Of a stretch of 64,000 bases of DNA, positions 1 to 6,895 are shown piece after piece. The notes beneath the pieces were generated by a model. That model was not told the DNA's origin. It did no database searches and saw nothing but the letters and a program-made list of their open reading frames with translations. This DNA is from Chloroflexota bacterium (lineage in GTDB: Bacteria; Chloroflexota; Dehalococcoidia; Bin125). Each line of letters begins with the position of its first letter. The stretch's first letter is position 1. The position numbers and the translations under genes are program-made. The DNA lies in the NCBI GenBank assembly GCA_028875225.1, contig JAPPFB010000020.1, forward strand, positions 62,001-126,000, written 5' to 3'.

Positions 1-677
1 TGGCGATCGTCTCCGGCACCGACATCCTCCCGCTCCCGCTCAGTTGTGACTACAAGCGGATCATGGACAACGACCAGGGATCCAACACGGGAGGCATGGG
101 CGTCTACGCGCCGCCAGGATTTGTCGGCGACCCTGAGGACGTGTTCGCATCCATCCACCAACCGGTCGTAGAGCAGATGGCCGCCGACGGGATCGAGTTC
201 CGGGGCCTGGTCTACGCCGGGCTGATGATCGACGACGGCGCCATGAACGTCCTGGAGTTCAATGCCCGCTTCGGCGACCCCGAGACGCAAGCCGTCCTCC
301 CCTTGATCGACGGCGACCTGCTGCCCGTGCTCGCCGCTTCGGCACGAGGAGCGGCCATTCCTCGCGACGCCATCTCCCACTCCGGCCGGGCTGCGGTCAG
401 CGTCGCCATCGTCAGCGGCGGGTATCCCGGGCCGTACGACACCGGCATGCCAATCTACGGACTCGACGCCGTCGACGACGCAGTCGACATCTTCCACGCC
501 GGTACCGCGATCGACGATGATGGTCGCACCATCACCGCCGGCGGACGCGTGCTCGCGGTCACCGCTGTCGCCGATACGCTGGCGGAGGCGCGAGGCATCG
601 CCTACGACAACGTCCGGCGGATCACGTTCGACGGCTCCTTCCACCGGACCGATATCGCGCTCCGAGAACTGACCTGA
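1..677 (+). CDS. purD: phosphoribosylamine--glycine ligase, C-terminal part (5' end outside window)
   Basis: GAR synthetase joins phosphoribosylamine and glycine with ATP, an early step of IMP synthesis in the cytosol. The frame is open from base 3 and already encodes PurD-like sequence (TDILPLPLSCDYKR) before the first ATG at 63, so that ATG is internal and the gene starts outside the window. Visible motifs are NTGGMGVYAP and the metal/ATP-binding EFNARFGDPE near visible residue 86. About 224 residues of a protein that is normally near 420 are present. The stop is TGA at 675-677, 13 bases before the cupin gene; purB follows, so this is probably one purine operon. Confidence 0.95.
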   Translation, partial: AIVSGTDILPLPLSCDYKRIMDNDQGSNTGGMGVYAPPGFVGDPEDVFASIHQPVVEQMAADGIEFRGLVYAGLMIDDGAMNVLEFNARFGDPETQAVLPLIDGDLLPVLAASARGAAIPRDAISHSGRAAVSVAIVSGGYPGPYDTGMPIYGLDAVDDAVDIFHAGTAIDDDGRTITAGGRVLAVTAVADTLAEARGIAYDNVRRITFDGSFHRTDIALRELT

Positions 678-690
678 GAGAGGCGCAGAC

Positions 691-1038
691 ATGACGACTC
701 GCACGATCAAGCCGAACCTGCAGACGCATGACGACATCCCGCCGATCGAGATGTTCGAGGGCGTCGCCCGGCGAACCCTCAATGCCGGCGAGCGCACCTC
801 GATCCACGAGATCCAGATCGCCGAGGGCTGCACGGTGCCGATGCACACGCATCCGCACGAGCAAATCGGGTACCTGGTCTCCGGCCGCGTCCGCTTCGAA
901 CTTGGCGACGAAGTCAAGGAGCTGTCCGCCGGCGACTCCTGGATCATTCCCTCGGAGGTGCCGCACGAGGTCACCGCGCTCGAAGACGCAGTCGCGCTCG
1001 ACATCTTTTCTCCCGCCCGCGAGGAGTACATCCCGTAA
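691..1038 (+). CDS. small single-domain cupin protein
   Basis: A 115-residue protein that is essentially one cupin barrel. The first cupin motif is MHTHPHEQIGYLVSG (residues 51-65, His52/His54/Glu57 as likely metal ligands). The second is WIIPSEVPHEV with His92. Small cupins of this kind bind a metal and may act as an isomerase, dioxygenase or sensor; the substrate cannot be read from the sequence. GAGAGAGG lies ahead of the ATG. Its stop TAA overlaps the purB ATG by one base (TAATG), so it is translationally coupled to purB. A role linked to purine synthesis is inferred from position only. Confidence 0.85.
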   Translation: MTTRTIKPNLQTHDDIPPIEMFEGVARRTLNAGERTSIHEIQIAEGCTVPMHTHPHEQIGYLVSGRVRFELGDEVKELSAGDSWIIPSEVPHEVTALEDAVALDIFSPAREEYIP

Positions 1039-2330
1039 TGATCCCCCGCTACCAACGCGCGGCCATGGCCGCGCTCTGGACCGATGACGCCAAGTGGCGG
1101 CGATGGCTCGATGTCGAGATCGCCGTCGTCAACGCCTGGGCCGACGAGGGCGTCGTGCCGCGCGAGGACGCCGAACTGATCGCCGCCAACGCCGGCTACA
1201 ACGTCGCCGACATCGACCGCTACCAGGTCAAGATTCACCACGACACCCTGGCGTTCCTGCAATCCGTCGCGGACACGTTGGGGCCGGAGTCTCGATGGGT
1301 CCATCATGGACTGACCACGTCCGACGTCTGGGACACCGCCTCGGCACTGCAGATTCGCGACGCAGCGCGGATCATCGAGGACGATCTGGAGCGGCTCGAA
1401 GCATCGATCACGAAGCGCGCCGTCGAGCACAAGCGCACGCTCTGCATCGGCCGGACGCACGGGATTCACGGCGAGCCGACGACGTTCGGTCTCAAGCTCG
1501 CCGGCTGGGTCGACGAGACGCGGCGCAACCGCCGACGCCTCGCCGACGCCATCGAGTCGGTCGCGGTCGGCAAGATCTCCGGCGCCGTCGGCACCCACGC
1601 CACCGTGCCGCCGCACATCGAGGAGCGCGTCTGCCGCGAGCTCGGGCTGGGCGTCGAGGCGATCTCCACCCAGGTCGTCCAGCGCGACCGCCACGCGCAC
1701 TTCCTCTCGACCCTCGCCGTGATCGCCGCCTCGCTGGAGCGCTTCGCCACGGAGATCCGACATCTCCAGCGCACCGAGGTCCGCGAAGTCCGCGAGCCGT
1801 TCGCCGAGGGCCAGGCCGGCTCCTCCGCCATGCCGCACAAGCGGAACCCGGAGAAGGCGGAGCGCGTCTGCGGCCTCGCCCGCACGATTCGCGCGAACGC
1901 TCTGACCGCCCTTGAGAACGTCGCCCTCTGGCACGAGCGCGACATCTCCCACACCTCGGCCGAGCGCATCGCCATCCCCGACGCCTGCTTCGCCCTCGAC
2001 TACATCACCGACATGCTCGCCTGGATCATCGACGGCCTGGTCATCGACGCCGACCGCATGCAGGCCAACCTCGAGTCCTCCTACGGCCTGATCTACAGCC
2101 AGCGGGTCATGCTCGCCCTGACCGAAGCCGGAGTCGGCCGCGACGACGCCTACAAGCGAGTCCAGTCCTATGCGATGAAGGCCTGGGACGAGGGCATCCA
2201 GTTCCGCAACCTGATCGAGGGGGATGAGGTGATCACCGCCGCCCTCGATGGCGATGCGATGGACGCGGTCTTCGACCCCGGCTACTTCACCCAGCACATC
2301 GACGCCTCGTTCGCCCGTCTGGGGTTGTAG
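1038..2330 (+). CDS. purB: adenylosuccinate lyase
   Basis: PurB cleaves SAICAR to AICAR and adenylosuccinate to AMP, releasing fumarate. The 430-residue length matches the bacterial family. The fumarase/aspartase superfamily signature GSSAMPHKRNP is at about residues 261-271, with the upstream motifs HHGLTTSDVWDTA and GRTHGIHGEPTTFG. The ATG overlaps the cupin stop codon by one base. Downstream the operon is interrupted by palindromic repeats and small ORFs before purC. Confidence 0.97.
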   Translation: MIPRYQRAAMAALWTDDAKWRRWLDVEIAVVNAWADEGVVPREDAELIAANAGYNVADIDRYQVKIHHDTLAFLQSVADTLGPESRWVHHGLTTSDVWDTASALQIRDAARIIEDDLERLEASITKRAVEHKRTLCIGRTHGIHGEPTTFGLKLAGWVDETRRNRRRLADAIESVAVGKISGAVGTHATVPPHIEERVCRELGLGVEAISTQVVQRDRHAHFLSTLAVIAASLERFATEIRHLQRTEVREVREPFAEGQAGSSAMPHKRNPEKAERVCGLARTIRANALTALENVALWHERDISHTSAERIAIPDACFALDYITDMLAWIIDGLVIDADRMQANLESSYGLIYSQRVMLALTEAGVGRDDAYKRVQSYAMKAWDEGIQFRNLIEGDEVITAALDGDAMDAVFDPGYFTQHIDASFARLGL

Positions 2331-2339
2331 TCCTCTCCC

Positions 2340-2757
2340 GGCCCCCTACTCGTCATTCCCGCGCTTGCCGCGGGAATCTCGATCCCTCCAGCGCGACCTC
2401 CCCTACCCGCCCTCCCCTCCGAAGCCCCCACTTCTCCTCCGATGCCACACGCTCCCCCTCCGACACCCCGCACTATCCACCGATGCCCCGCACTTGATGC
2501 GGGGCCCAGACCTCCCAACCTCGCCTGCAAGAAGAAGCCCCCCTTGGCCGCAGCCGCCGCCAGCGGATCCCCGATCCACATCCAATCTCAGCTCCGCCAG
2601 CCCACCGCACTCAACAATCGAGCCCTGGCCCCCGCGTCAAGCGCGGGGGATCGAAGAGTAGAAGCAATATCCACGCTCCCCCTCCGATGCCCCGCACTCT
2701 CCTCCGATGCCCCGCACTTGATGCGGGGGCCAGACCTCCGCCCCCATCCACGACCAC
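2340..2757. repeat. cluster of REP-like palindromes with degenerate left-arm copies
   Basis: The gap after purB is C-rich and contains no convincing gene up to 2870. It holds a palindrome CCCGCGCTTGCCGCGGG near 2357-2374 and a full element GATGCCCCGCACTTGATGC plus GGGGCCCAGACCTCC at 2482-2515. A related CCCGCGTCAAGCGCGGG lies near 2632-2650, and a second full element is at 2706-2739. Just before each full element are incomplete copies carrying only the left half (ctccgatgccacacgctcc, ctccgatgccccgcactct). The same family recurs at 51.8, 52.46 and 62.07 kb. These could act as transcript-end hairpins for purB, but their dispersal marks them as repeats. Confidence 0.8.
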
Positions 2758-2816
2758 GCCCTGATCCCTACCACAACTCCCCTCCGACAACCCCAACACA
2801 TCCCCACCGCCCAACA

Positions 2817-2830
2817 CAGAACATATGTAC
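2817..2830 (+). promoter_or_regulatory. shared CAGAACATATGTAC motif, SOS-box-like
   Basis: CAGAACATATGTAC lies 39 bases upstream of the small gene at 2870. The same 14 bases with one change (CAGAACATACGTAC) precede the small gene at 51988. The core GAAC-N4-GTAC matches 7 of 8 fixed positions of the Gram-positive/actinobacterial LexA box GAAC-N4-GTTC, and its centre ATAT fits RNRY. A possible -10, TATCAT, follows at 2832-2837. LexA control is an inference; no lexA gene is in the window. Confidence 0.4.
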
Positions 2831-2869
2831 CTATCATGGATCCCCTACTGCACCCGAAAGGACTCAACC

Positions 2870-3240
2870 ATGCACGCCGCAGCCCAATCCATCAAGGCCC
2901 CCGTCCCCTACACCGACGCCGCCATCAAAGCCGGCATCGCCCACGAAGCCGCCAACGGACCCTCCCACGTCCGCATCAAAGCGCTCGGCATGATGGCCCG
3001 CATCACCGGCCTCTTCGAACAGGGCAAGCAGCTCGGCAAACAACTCGCTCGCGACGCGGCACAGGCCGTCCACCAGACCACCGACCAGACCTCTCTGACA
3101 AGCTCGCCGCCGGCTACCGGCGCGTCGCCGAGCTCATGAACGGCGCCGAGCCCACCGCCGAAGAACTCGCCTATTGCAAGACCGAACAGCCGCTCGACGA
3201 CGAACCACACGAAACGGAGCCGGACGATGAACCTCCCTAA
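2870..3240 (+). pseudogene. small unrecognised gene, apparently broken by a 2-base (CT) slip
   Basis: The ATG at 2870 follows a good RBS (AAAGGA, 2857-2862). The first frame encodes MHAAAQSIKAPVPYTDAAIK onward, helical and protein-like up to about 3093, then runs into a Ser/Pro tail and stops at 3139. In the next frame the sequence from about 3093 to the stop at 3240 is protein-like (SDKLAAGYRRVAELMNGAEP, then an acidic tail ETEPDDEPP). Removing one CT from the run CTCTCT near 3091-3096 would join both parts into one protein of about 122 residues. I do not recognise the family. It could also be programmed frameshifting or an assembly error. The next ORF starts at 3227 and overlaps the tail by 14 bases. 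Confidence 0.55.
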
Positions 3241-3484
3241 TCCCCAGGATGCCTCGGTGCGCGCCGCGCTCGCGACGCTGCACCCGCTGCGCGGTTTTTC
3301 CCCCACCGACCGGCAGCAAGAACTCTATGACGCGCTCCTCAGCGCCCCCTGCCGGCCCGACGACGATGATTCCGGCGCGGACCGCCTCAGCCTGCCCGGC
3401 TCGGTCGAGGACAATCCGCGTCCGCTTCCACGCCGACCGATTATTCTGTCAACTTGTCCTAAGATCGGCTCAGAGGAGTTTGCG
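3227..3484 (+). other. small ORF reading in frame into purC without a stop
   Basis: The ATG at 3227 overlaps the end of the preceding small gene. The frame (MNLPNPQDASVRAALATLHP, later TDRQQELYDALLSAP and an acidic PDDDDSGAD) is protein-like for about 55 residues and then Pro/Arg-rich. There is no stop before the purC ATG at 3485, so formally it is an 86-residue N-terminal extension of PurC. PurC has no such domain in known families, and an RBS (AGAGGAG) sits just before 3485. I therefore read this as the remains of a separate small gene rather than part of PurC. Function unknown. Confidence 0.35.
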
Positions 3485-4396
3485 ATGACCGTGATGATGG
3501 AATCCAACCTCGATCTGCCCAGGCACTCGGGCAAGGTCCGGGACATTTATGACCTGGGCGACCGGCTACTGCTGGTGGCCACCGACCGCGTGTCGGCGTT
3601 CGATGTGGTCCTGCCCAATGGGATTCCCGACAAGGGCTGCGTGCTGACCCAGATGTCGGCCTTCTGGTTCGACGCCACCGAATCGGTGGTGCCCAATCAC
3701 ATGATCCGGGTGATCGACTCGACCGACAATCCGGATATCCCGGTTGAACTGGGACCGGAGTACATCGGGCGCTCGATGCTGGTCAAGAAGTGCGAGCCGG
3801 TCAAGCTCGAAGCGATTGTGCGCGGCTACCTGGCCGGATCCGGCTGGGCCGAGTATCAGCGCGACGGCACGGTCTGCGGGATCCCGCTGCCGGCCGGACT
3901 GACCGAGTCGGAGCCGCTGCCCAATCCGATCTTCACGCCCTCGACCAAGGGCGAAGTCGGCGAGCACGACGAGAACATCACCTACGAGCAGGCCGTCGGA
4001 ATCGTCGGCGAGGACGTAGCCAACACGGTCAAGGTGCGCTCGATGGCGCTCTACACCTTTGGCCTGTCTCGGGCGCAGGAGGCGGGATTCTTCCTGGCCG
4101 ACACCAAGTTCGAGTTCGGCACTACACAGAACGAGCAGGGCGAGGATGAAGTGATCCTGATCGACGAGGCGCTGACGCCGGATTCGTCGCGCTTCTGGGA
4201 CGCGGAAATCTACCGGCCCGGACAATCGCAGCCGTCCTACGACAAGCAGCCGCTGCGCGACTGGCTGACGGGAACCGGTTGGGACAAGGAACCGCCCGGT
4301 CCGCCGCTGCCGGACGACGTCGTGGAGAACATCCGCAGCCGCTACCGGACCGCCTATGAGCGCGTCACCGGCCGCGACCTGATTGTCGCCGGCTGA
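3485..4396 (+). CDS. purC: phosphoribosylaminoimidazole-succinocarboxamide synthase (SAICAR synthetase)
   Basis: PurC condenses CAIR with aspartate using ATP. The start at 3485 is chosen because AGAGGAG lies 8 bases upstream and the protein then begins as the family does: LPRHSGKVRDIYDLGDRLLL, then ATDRVSAFDVVLPNGIPDKG. Further motifs are the EAIVRGYLAGSGW block and LIDEALTPDSSRFWD. The resulting 303 residues match the longer SAICAR synthetase type. The frame remains open upstream to 3227. purS follows after 11 bases. Confidence 0.96.
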   Translation: MTVMMESNLDLPRHSGKVRDIYDLGDRLLLVATDRVSAFDVVLPNGIPDKGCVLTQMSAFWFDATESVVPNHMIRVIDSTDNPDIPVELGPEYIGRSMLVKKCEPVKLEAIVRGYLAGSGWAEYQRDGTVCGIPLPAGLTESEPLPNPIFTPSTKGEVGEHDENITYEQAVGIVGEDVANTVKVRSMALYTFGLSRAQEAGFFLADTKFEFGTTQNEQGEDEVILIDEALTPDSSRFWDAEIYRPGQSQPSYDKQPLRDWLTGTGWDKEPPGPPLPDDVVENIRSRYRTAYERVTGRDLIVAG

Positions 4397-4407
4397 ACCG
4401 TTCCAAG

Positions 4408-4668
4408 ATGCGATACAAGGCCGAGATCCACGTCACGCTGAAGCGAACGGTCAACGATCCGCAGGGACTGGCGATCCGCGGAGGCCTGCACTCGCTCGGC
4501 TACGAATCAGTCGATGCCGTGCGGGCCGGCAAATTCATCGAGGTCTGGCTGGAGGCGGAATCGTCGGAGGAAGCGCAGCGTCTGGCCGACGAGATGTCAG
4601 ACCAGTTGCTGGCGAATCCGGTGATTGAGGATTACGAGGTGGCGATTGGGGAAGGGCCCTCACCCTAA
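4408..4668 (+). CDS. purS: phosphoribosylformylglycinamidine synthase subunit PurS
   Basis: PurS is the small dimeric subunit that bridges PurL and PurQ in the three-part FGAM synthase. The 86-residue protein has the family pattern: AEIHVTLKRTVNDPQGLAI at the N-terminus and GYESVDAVRAGKFIEVWLE in the middle. purQ and purL do not follow. Instead the last codons (GEGPSP) and the TAA stop lie inside a dispersed repeat (CCCTCACCCTAACCCTCTCC), so the native C-terminus and downstream operon may have been altered by that insertion. Confidence 0.93.
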   Translation: MRYKAEIHVTLKRTVNDPQGLAIRGGLHSLGYESVDAVRAGKFIEVWLEAESSEEAQRLADEMSDQLLANPVIEDYEVAIGEGPSP

Positions 4669-4757
4669 CCCTCTCCCTCAGGGAGAGGGGACCGGAAGAG
4701 ATCGCGCCAGTTAACTCCCTCTCCCTCTGGGAGAGGGCTGGGGTGAGGGCCGCCGGC
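4652..4757. repeat. dispersed CCCTCACCC...CTCTCCC/GGGAGAGGG repeat, two units
   Basis: Two inverted-repeat units: the first is CCTCACCCTAACCCTCTCCC with AGGGAGAGGGG, the second CTCCCTCTCCCTCTGGGAGA running into GGGCTGGGGTGAGGGC. Outer arms (CCCTCACCC / GGGTGAGGG) and inner arms (CTCTCCCT / AGGGAGAG) pair, so the whole block can fold into a large hairpin. It lies between the convergent ends of purS and hisB and may terminate both transcripts. The family recurs near 6022-6050, 49917-49957 and 57018-57055. Confidence 0.8.
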
Positions 4758-4760
4758 CAG

Positions 4761-5348
4761 CTACGCGCTCAGCGTCCCCTTGGTGCTGGGCGCGCCGGCC
4801 TCCTCCACGATCCGGACCGCATCCCTCAGGCACCGAGCGAGGGCCTTGAAGGTGGCTTCGATGATGTGGTGCTCGTTCTCGCCGGCCAGTTGGCGGACGT
4901 GGAGGGCGAGGCGGGCTTCGTGGGCGATGGTTTCGAGGATGTGCCTGGCCATCGAGGAGGGCAGCTCGCCGATCATTGGGGCGGGGAAGTCGAGGTCGAT
5001 GGCGGCGAAGGGCCGGCCGCTGAGGTCGAGGGCGACCTGAATGAGCGACTCGTCAAGGGGCACGGTGCGGTCGGCGAAGCGGGCGATGCCGGCGCGGTCG
5101 CCGAGGGCTTCGTCGAAGGCTCGGCCGACGGCGATGGCGACGTCCTCGGAGGTGTGGTGCGCGTCGACGTGCAGGTCGCCGGTGGCCTGCACGTTCAGAT
5201 CGAAGCCGCCGTGGCGGGCGAGCTGGTGCAGCATGTGGTCGAGCATGCCGACGCCGGTCTCGACGGTGGCCTGGCCGGAGCCGTCGAGCTCCAACTCGAC
5301 GGAGATCGAGGTCTCGCCGGTTTCGCGAATGACGGCTGCGCTGCGCAT
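4761..5348 (-). CDS. hisB: imidazoleglycerol-phosphate dehydratase
   Basis: HisB dehydrates imidazole glycerol phosphate to imidazole acetol phosphate in histidine synthesis. The 195-residue monofunctional protein has the manganese-binding repeats GVGMLDHMLHQLARHGGFDL and VDAHHTSEDVAIAVG, and in the second half the paired blocks SMARHILETIAHEARLALHV and NEHHIIEATFKALARCLRDA. It stands alone; hisC and hisD are 4-6 kb away. It is divergent from the ferritin-like gene across a 103-bp gap. Confidence 0.97.
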   Translation of the reverse strand: MRSAAVIRETGETSISVELELDGSGQATVETGVGMLDHMLHQLARHGGFDLNVQATGDLHVDAHHTSEDVAIAVGRAFDEALGDRAGIARFADRTVPLDESLIQVALDLSGRPFAAIDLDFPAPMIGELPSSMARHILETIAHEARLALHVRQLAGENEHHIIEATFKALARCLRDAVRIVEEAGAPSTKGTLSA

Positions 5349-5451
5349 GCGCTCACTGTGTCGCAGATGGCGATGCTTGTCCAGTGCCGTCTTACACTGA
5401 GATCACGCGCCGGTTGGACACAGTGAGGCAGAGAGCGCAGGCGGAACACTG

Positions 5452-5877
5452 ATGGAACGAGCGGAGCTGATCGACCGGTTGAACGAGGATCTGGCGGCTG
5501 AGTTGGCGGCGATCGTCACCTACATCACGTACGCCGCCCGTGTCGACGGCCCCCAGCGTCCCCAGCTGGCGCAATTTTTCACCGCTGAGGTGAGCGGCGA
5601 GCAGGTGCACGCGACCTACCTGTCGAACAAGATCGTGGCGCTCGGCGGCGAACCGACCACCGTGCCTGCGGAGGTTCCTCTGCCGACCGGCAACCGGGCG
5701 ATGCTCGAAGCCGTCCTGGATCTGGAACGCGAAGCGGTCAATCGCTACACCGAGCGATTGCAGGACGCCGAGGCGTTCGGCGACATCGCGCTCAAGGTCA
5801 CTCTCGAGGACTTCATCCGAGACGAGACAGGCCACCTCGAGGAGACCGAGGCGATCCTGCGCCACTGGGATCTGTAG
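5452..5877 (+). CDS. ferritin-like (bacterioferritin/Dps superfamily) di-iron protein
   Basis: A 141-residue four-helix protein. Candidate iron ligands are Glu in LAAELAAIVTYITYA (about residue 17), the ExxH pair in AEVSGEQVHATYLSNK (about residues 46-49), Glu in LDLEREAVNRYTERL and the ExxH pair in FIRDETGHLEETEAIL near the C-terminus. This is the ligand layout of rubrerythrin/bacterioferritin-type domains. Iron storage or peroxide detoxification is likely, but the subfamily is not clear from sequence alone. Confidence 0.8.
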   Translation: MERAELIDRLNEDLAAELAAIVTYITYAARVDGPQRPQLAQFFTAEVSGEQVHATYLSNKIVALGGEPTTVPAEVPLPTGNRAMLEAVLDLEREAVNRYTERLQDAEAFGDIALKVTLEDFIRDETGHLEETEAILRHWDL

Positions 5878-5894
5878 GCCGCTCGTCCGCTCTC

Positions 5895-6052
5895 TCGCCG
5901 GGAGAGTTGCGCGGAATCCCGCGAAGAAGTCGCCCCCGCGAAGGCGGGGGTGCATTGACCGAAAAAGGTACGCTAGCCCCGCCTGCGCGGGGCCGACTTT
6001 GGTTGGTCTACTGCGATTCTCCCCCGAGAGAGGGCTTTGGTGAGGGCCGCTC
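5895..6052. repeat. palindromic repeats between the ferritin-like gene and the 6 kb operon
   Basis: The convergent gap holds a GAATCCCGCGAAGAAGTCGC segment, a palindrome CGCCCCCGCGAAGGCGGGGG (about 5929-5950) and a second AGCCCCGCCTGCGCGGGGC near 5975-5993. It ends in a CCCCCGAGAGAGGGCTTTGG block (from 6022) related to the 4.65 kb repeat. The last block overlaps the 3' end of the next gene and encodes its final residues. Any of the hairpins could end transcription. Confidence 0.7.
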
Positions 6053-6895
6053 GGTCGTTCGCTCCTCGATGGCGTAGAGCTCGTCCATGCCGGCCATCGT
6101 CTGGACCTCGCGGTAGAGCGACATGATCTCGTCGATGTCTCGGCCGGAGGCTCCGCTTTGGGCCATGTTGCGATAGGCGTCGCGCATGGCGCCGTAGGCG
6201 GCGACCTGGCCAGTAAAGGGGTCGATGAGGACGTTGAAGCCGTGCTCGGCCAGCATGGCGCGGCCGAGCCGGTCCGCCTGCCCCATCAGCGAGAGCGGTC
6301 CGCCGAGCACTCGGCCGGCTTCGGCGATCTGGTCAGGTTCGGCGGTGAAGAGCATCAGCACGTCGGCGCCGGCCTCGCGGTAGGCGGCGCAACGCTCGAG
6401 CGCGCGTTCGAATGACTCGTTTCGCACTGCGCCGGTGCGGGCAATGATGATGAAGTCGTCGTCGCGGCGCGCATCGACCGCCTCGCGCACCTTGTCGACC
6501 ATCATCTCGAGTGGGACCAGGTGCTCGACGCCCTTGTGATGATGCGCCCGCTTGGGCGCGACCTGGTCCTCGATCTCGATGGCGGCGCCACCGGCCGCCT
6601 CGATCTCGCGGACGGCGCGCGTGGTGTGGAGGGCGTCGCCGAAGCCAACGCCGCCGTCGACGATCAAGGGGACGTTTGAGCGAGCGGTGATCTGGCGAGT
6701 GAGACCGGCCACTTCGGTGATGGTGAGCAGCGCCTCGGAGACGGATAGCTGGAATCCGAATCCGCCGCCGGAGAGGTAGGCCGCCTCGAAGCCGAGCGAT
6801 TCGACCAGCCGGGCCGAGAGCGGGTCGAGCGCGACCGGGGCGAGGATCGGTTGGCCGGAGCGGACGAGGTTGGCGAATGCGGCGCGATCGGTCAT
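6008..6895 (-). CDS. isocitrate lyase / PEP mutase superfamily enzyme
   Basis: A 295-residue PEP mutase/isocitrate lyase-type TIM barrel. Members act on 2-hydroxy or 2-oxo dicarboxylates (2-methylisocitrate lyase, oxaloacetate decarboxylase, carboxyphosphonoenolpyruvate mutase). Visible: VALDPLSARLVESLGFEAAY, the metal-binding VPLIVDGGVGFGDALHTTRA, and AIEIEDQVAPKRAHHHKG, where KRAHHHKG replaces the KRCGH of true lyases, arguing for a decarboxylase or unassigned activity. The ATG at 6895 overlaps the upstream CoA-transferase stop (ATGA). The last residues (PSPKPSLGGES) are encoded by a dispersed repeat. The frame is open far upstream, but that part is a shadow of the CoA-transferase gene. Confidence 0.85.
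   Translation of the reverse strand: MTDRAAFANLVRSGQPILAPVALDPLSARLVESLGFEAAYLSGGGFGFQLSVSEALLTITEVAGLTRQITARSNVPLIVDGGVGFGDALHTTRAVREIEAAGGAAIEIEDQVAPKRAHHHKGVEHLVPLEMMVDKVREAVDARRDDDFIIIARTGAVRNESFERALERCAAYREAGADVLMLFTAEPDQIAEAGRVLGGPLSLMGQADRLGRAMLAEHGFNVLIDPFTGQVAAYGAMRDAYRNMAQSGASGRDIDEIMSLYREVQTMAGMDELYAIEERTTERPSPKPSLGGESQ

Noticed and set aside
4743-5426. Plus-strand open frame opposite hisB
   Set aside because: Antisense shadow of a clear HisB; no family features.
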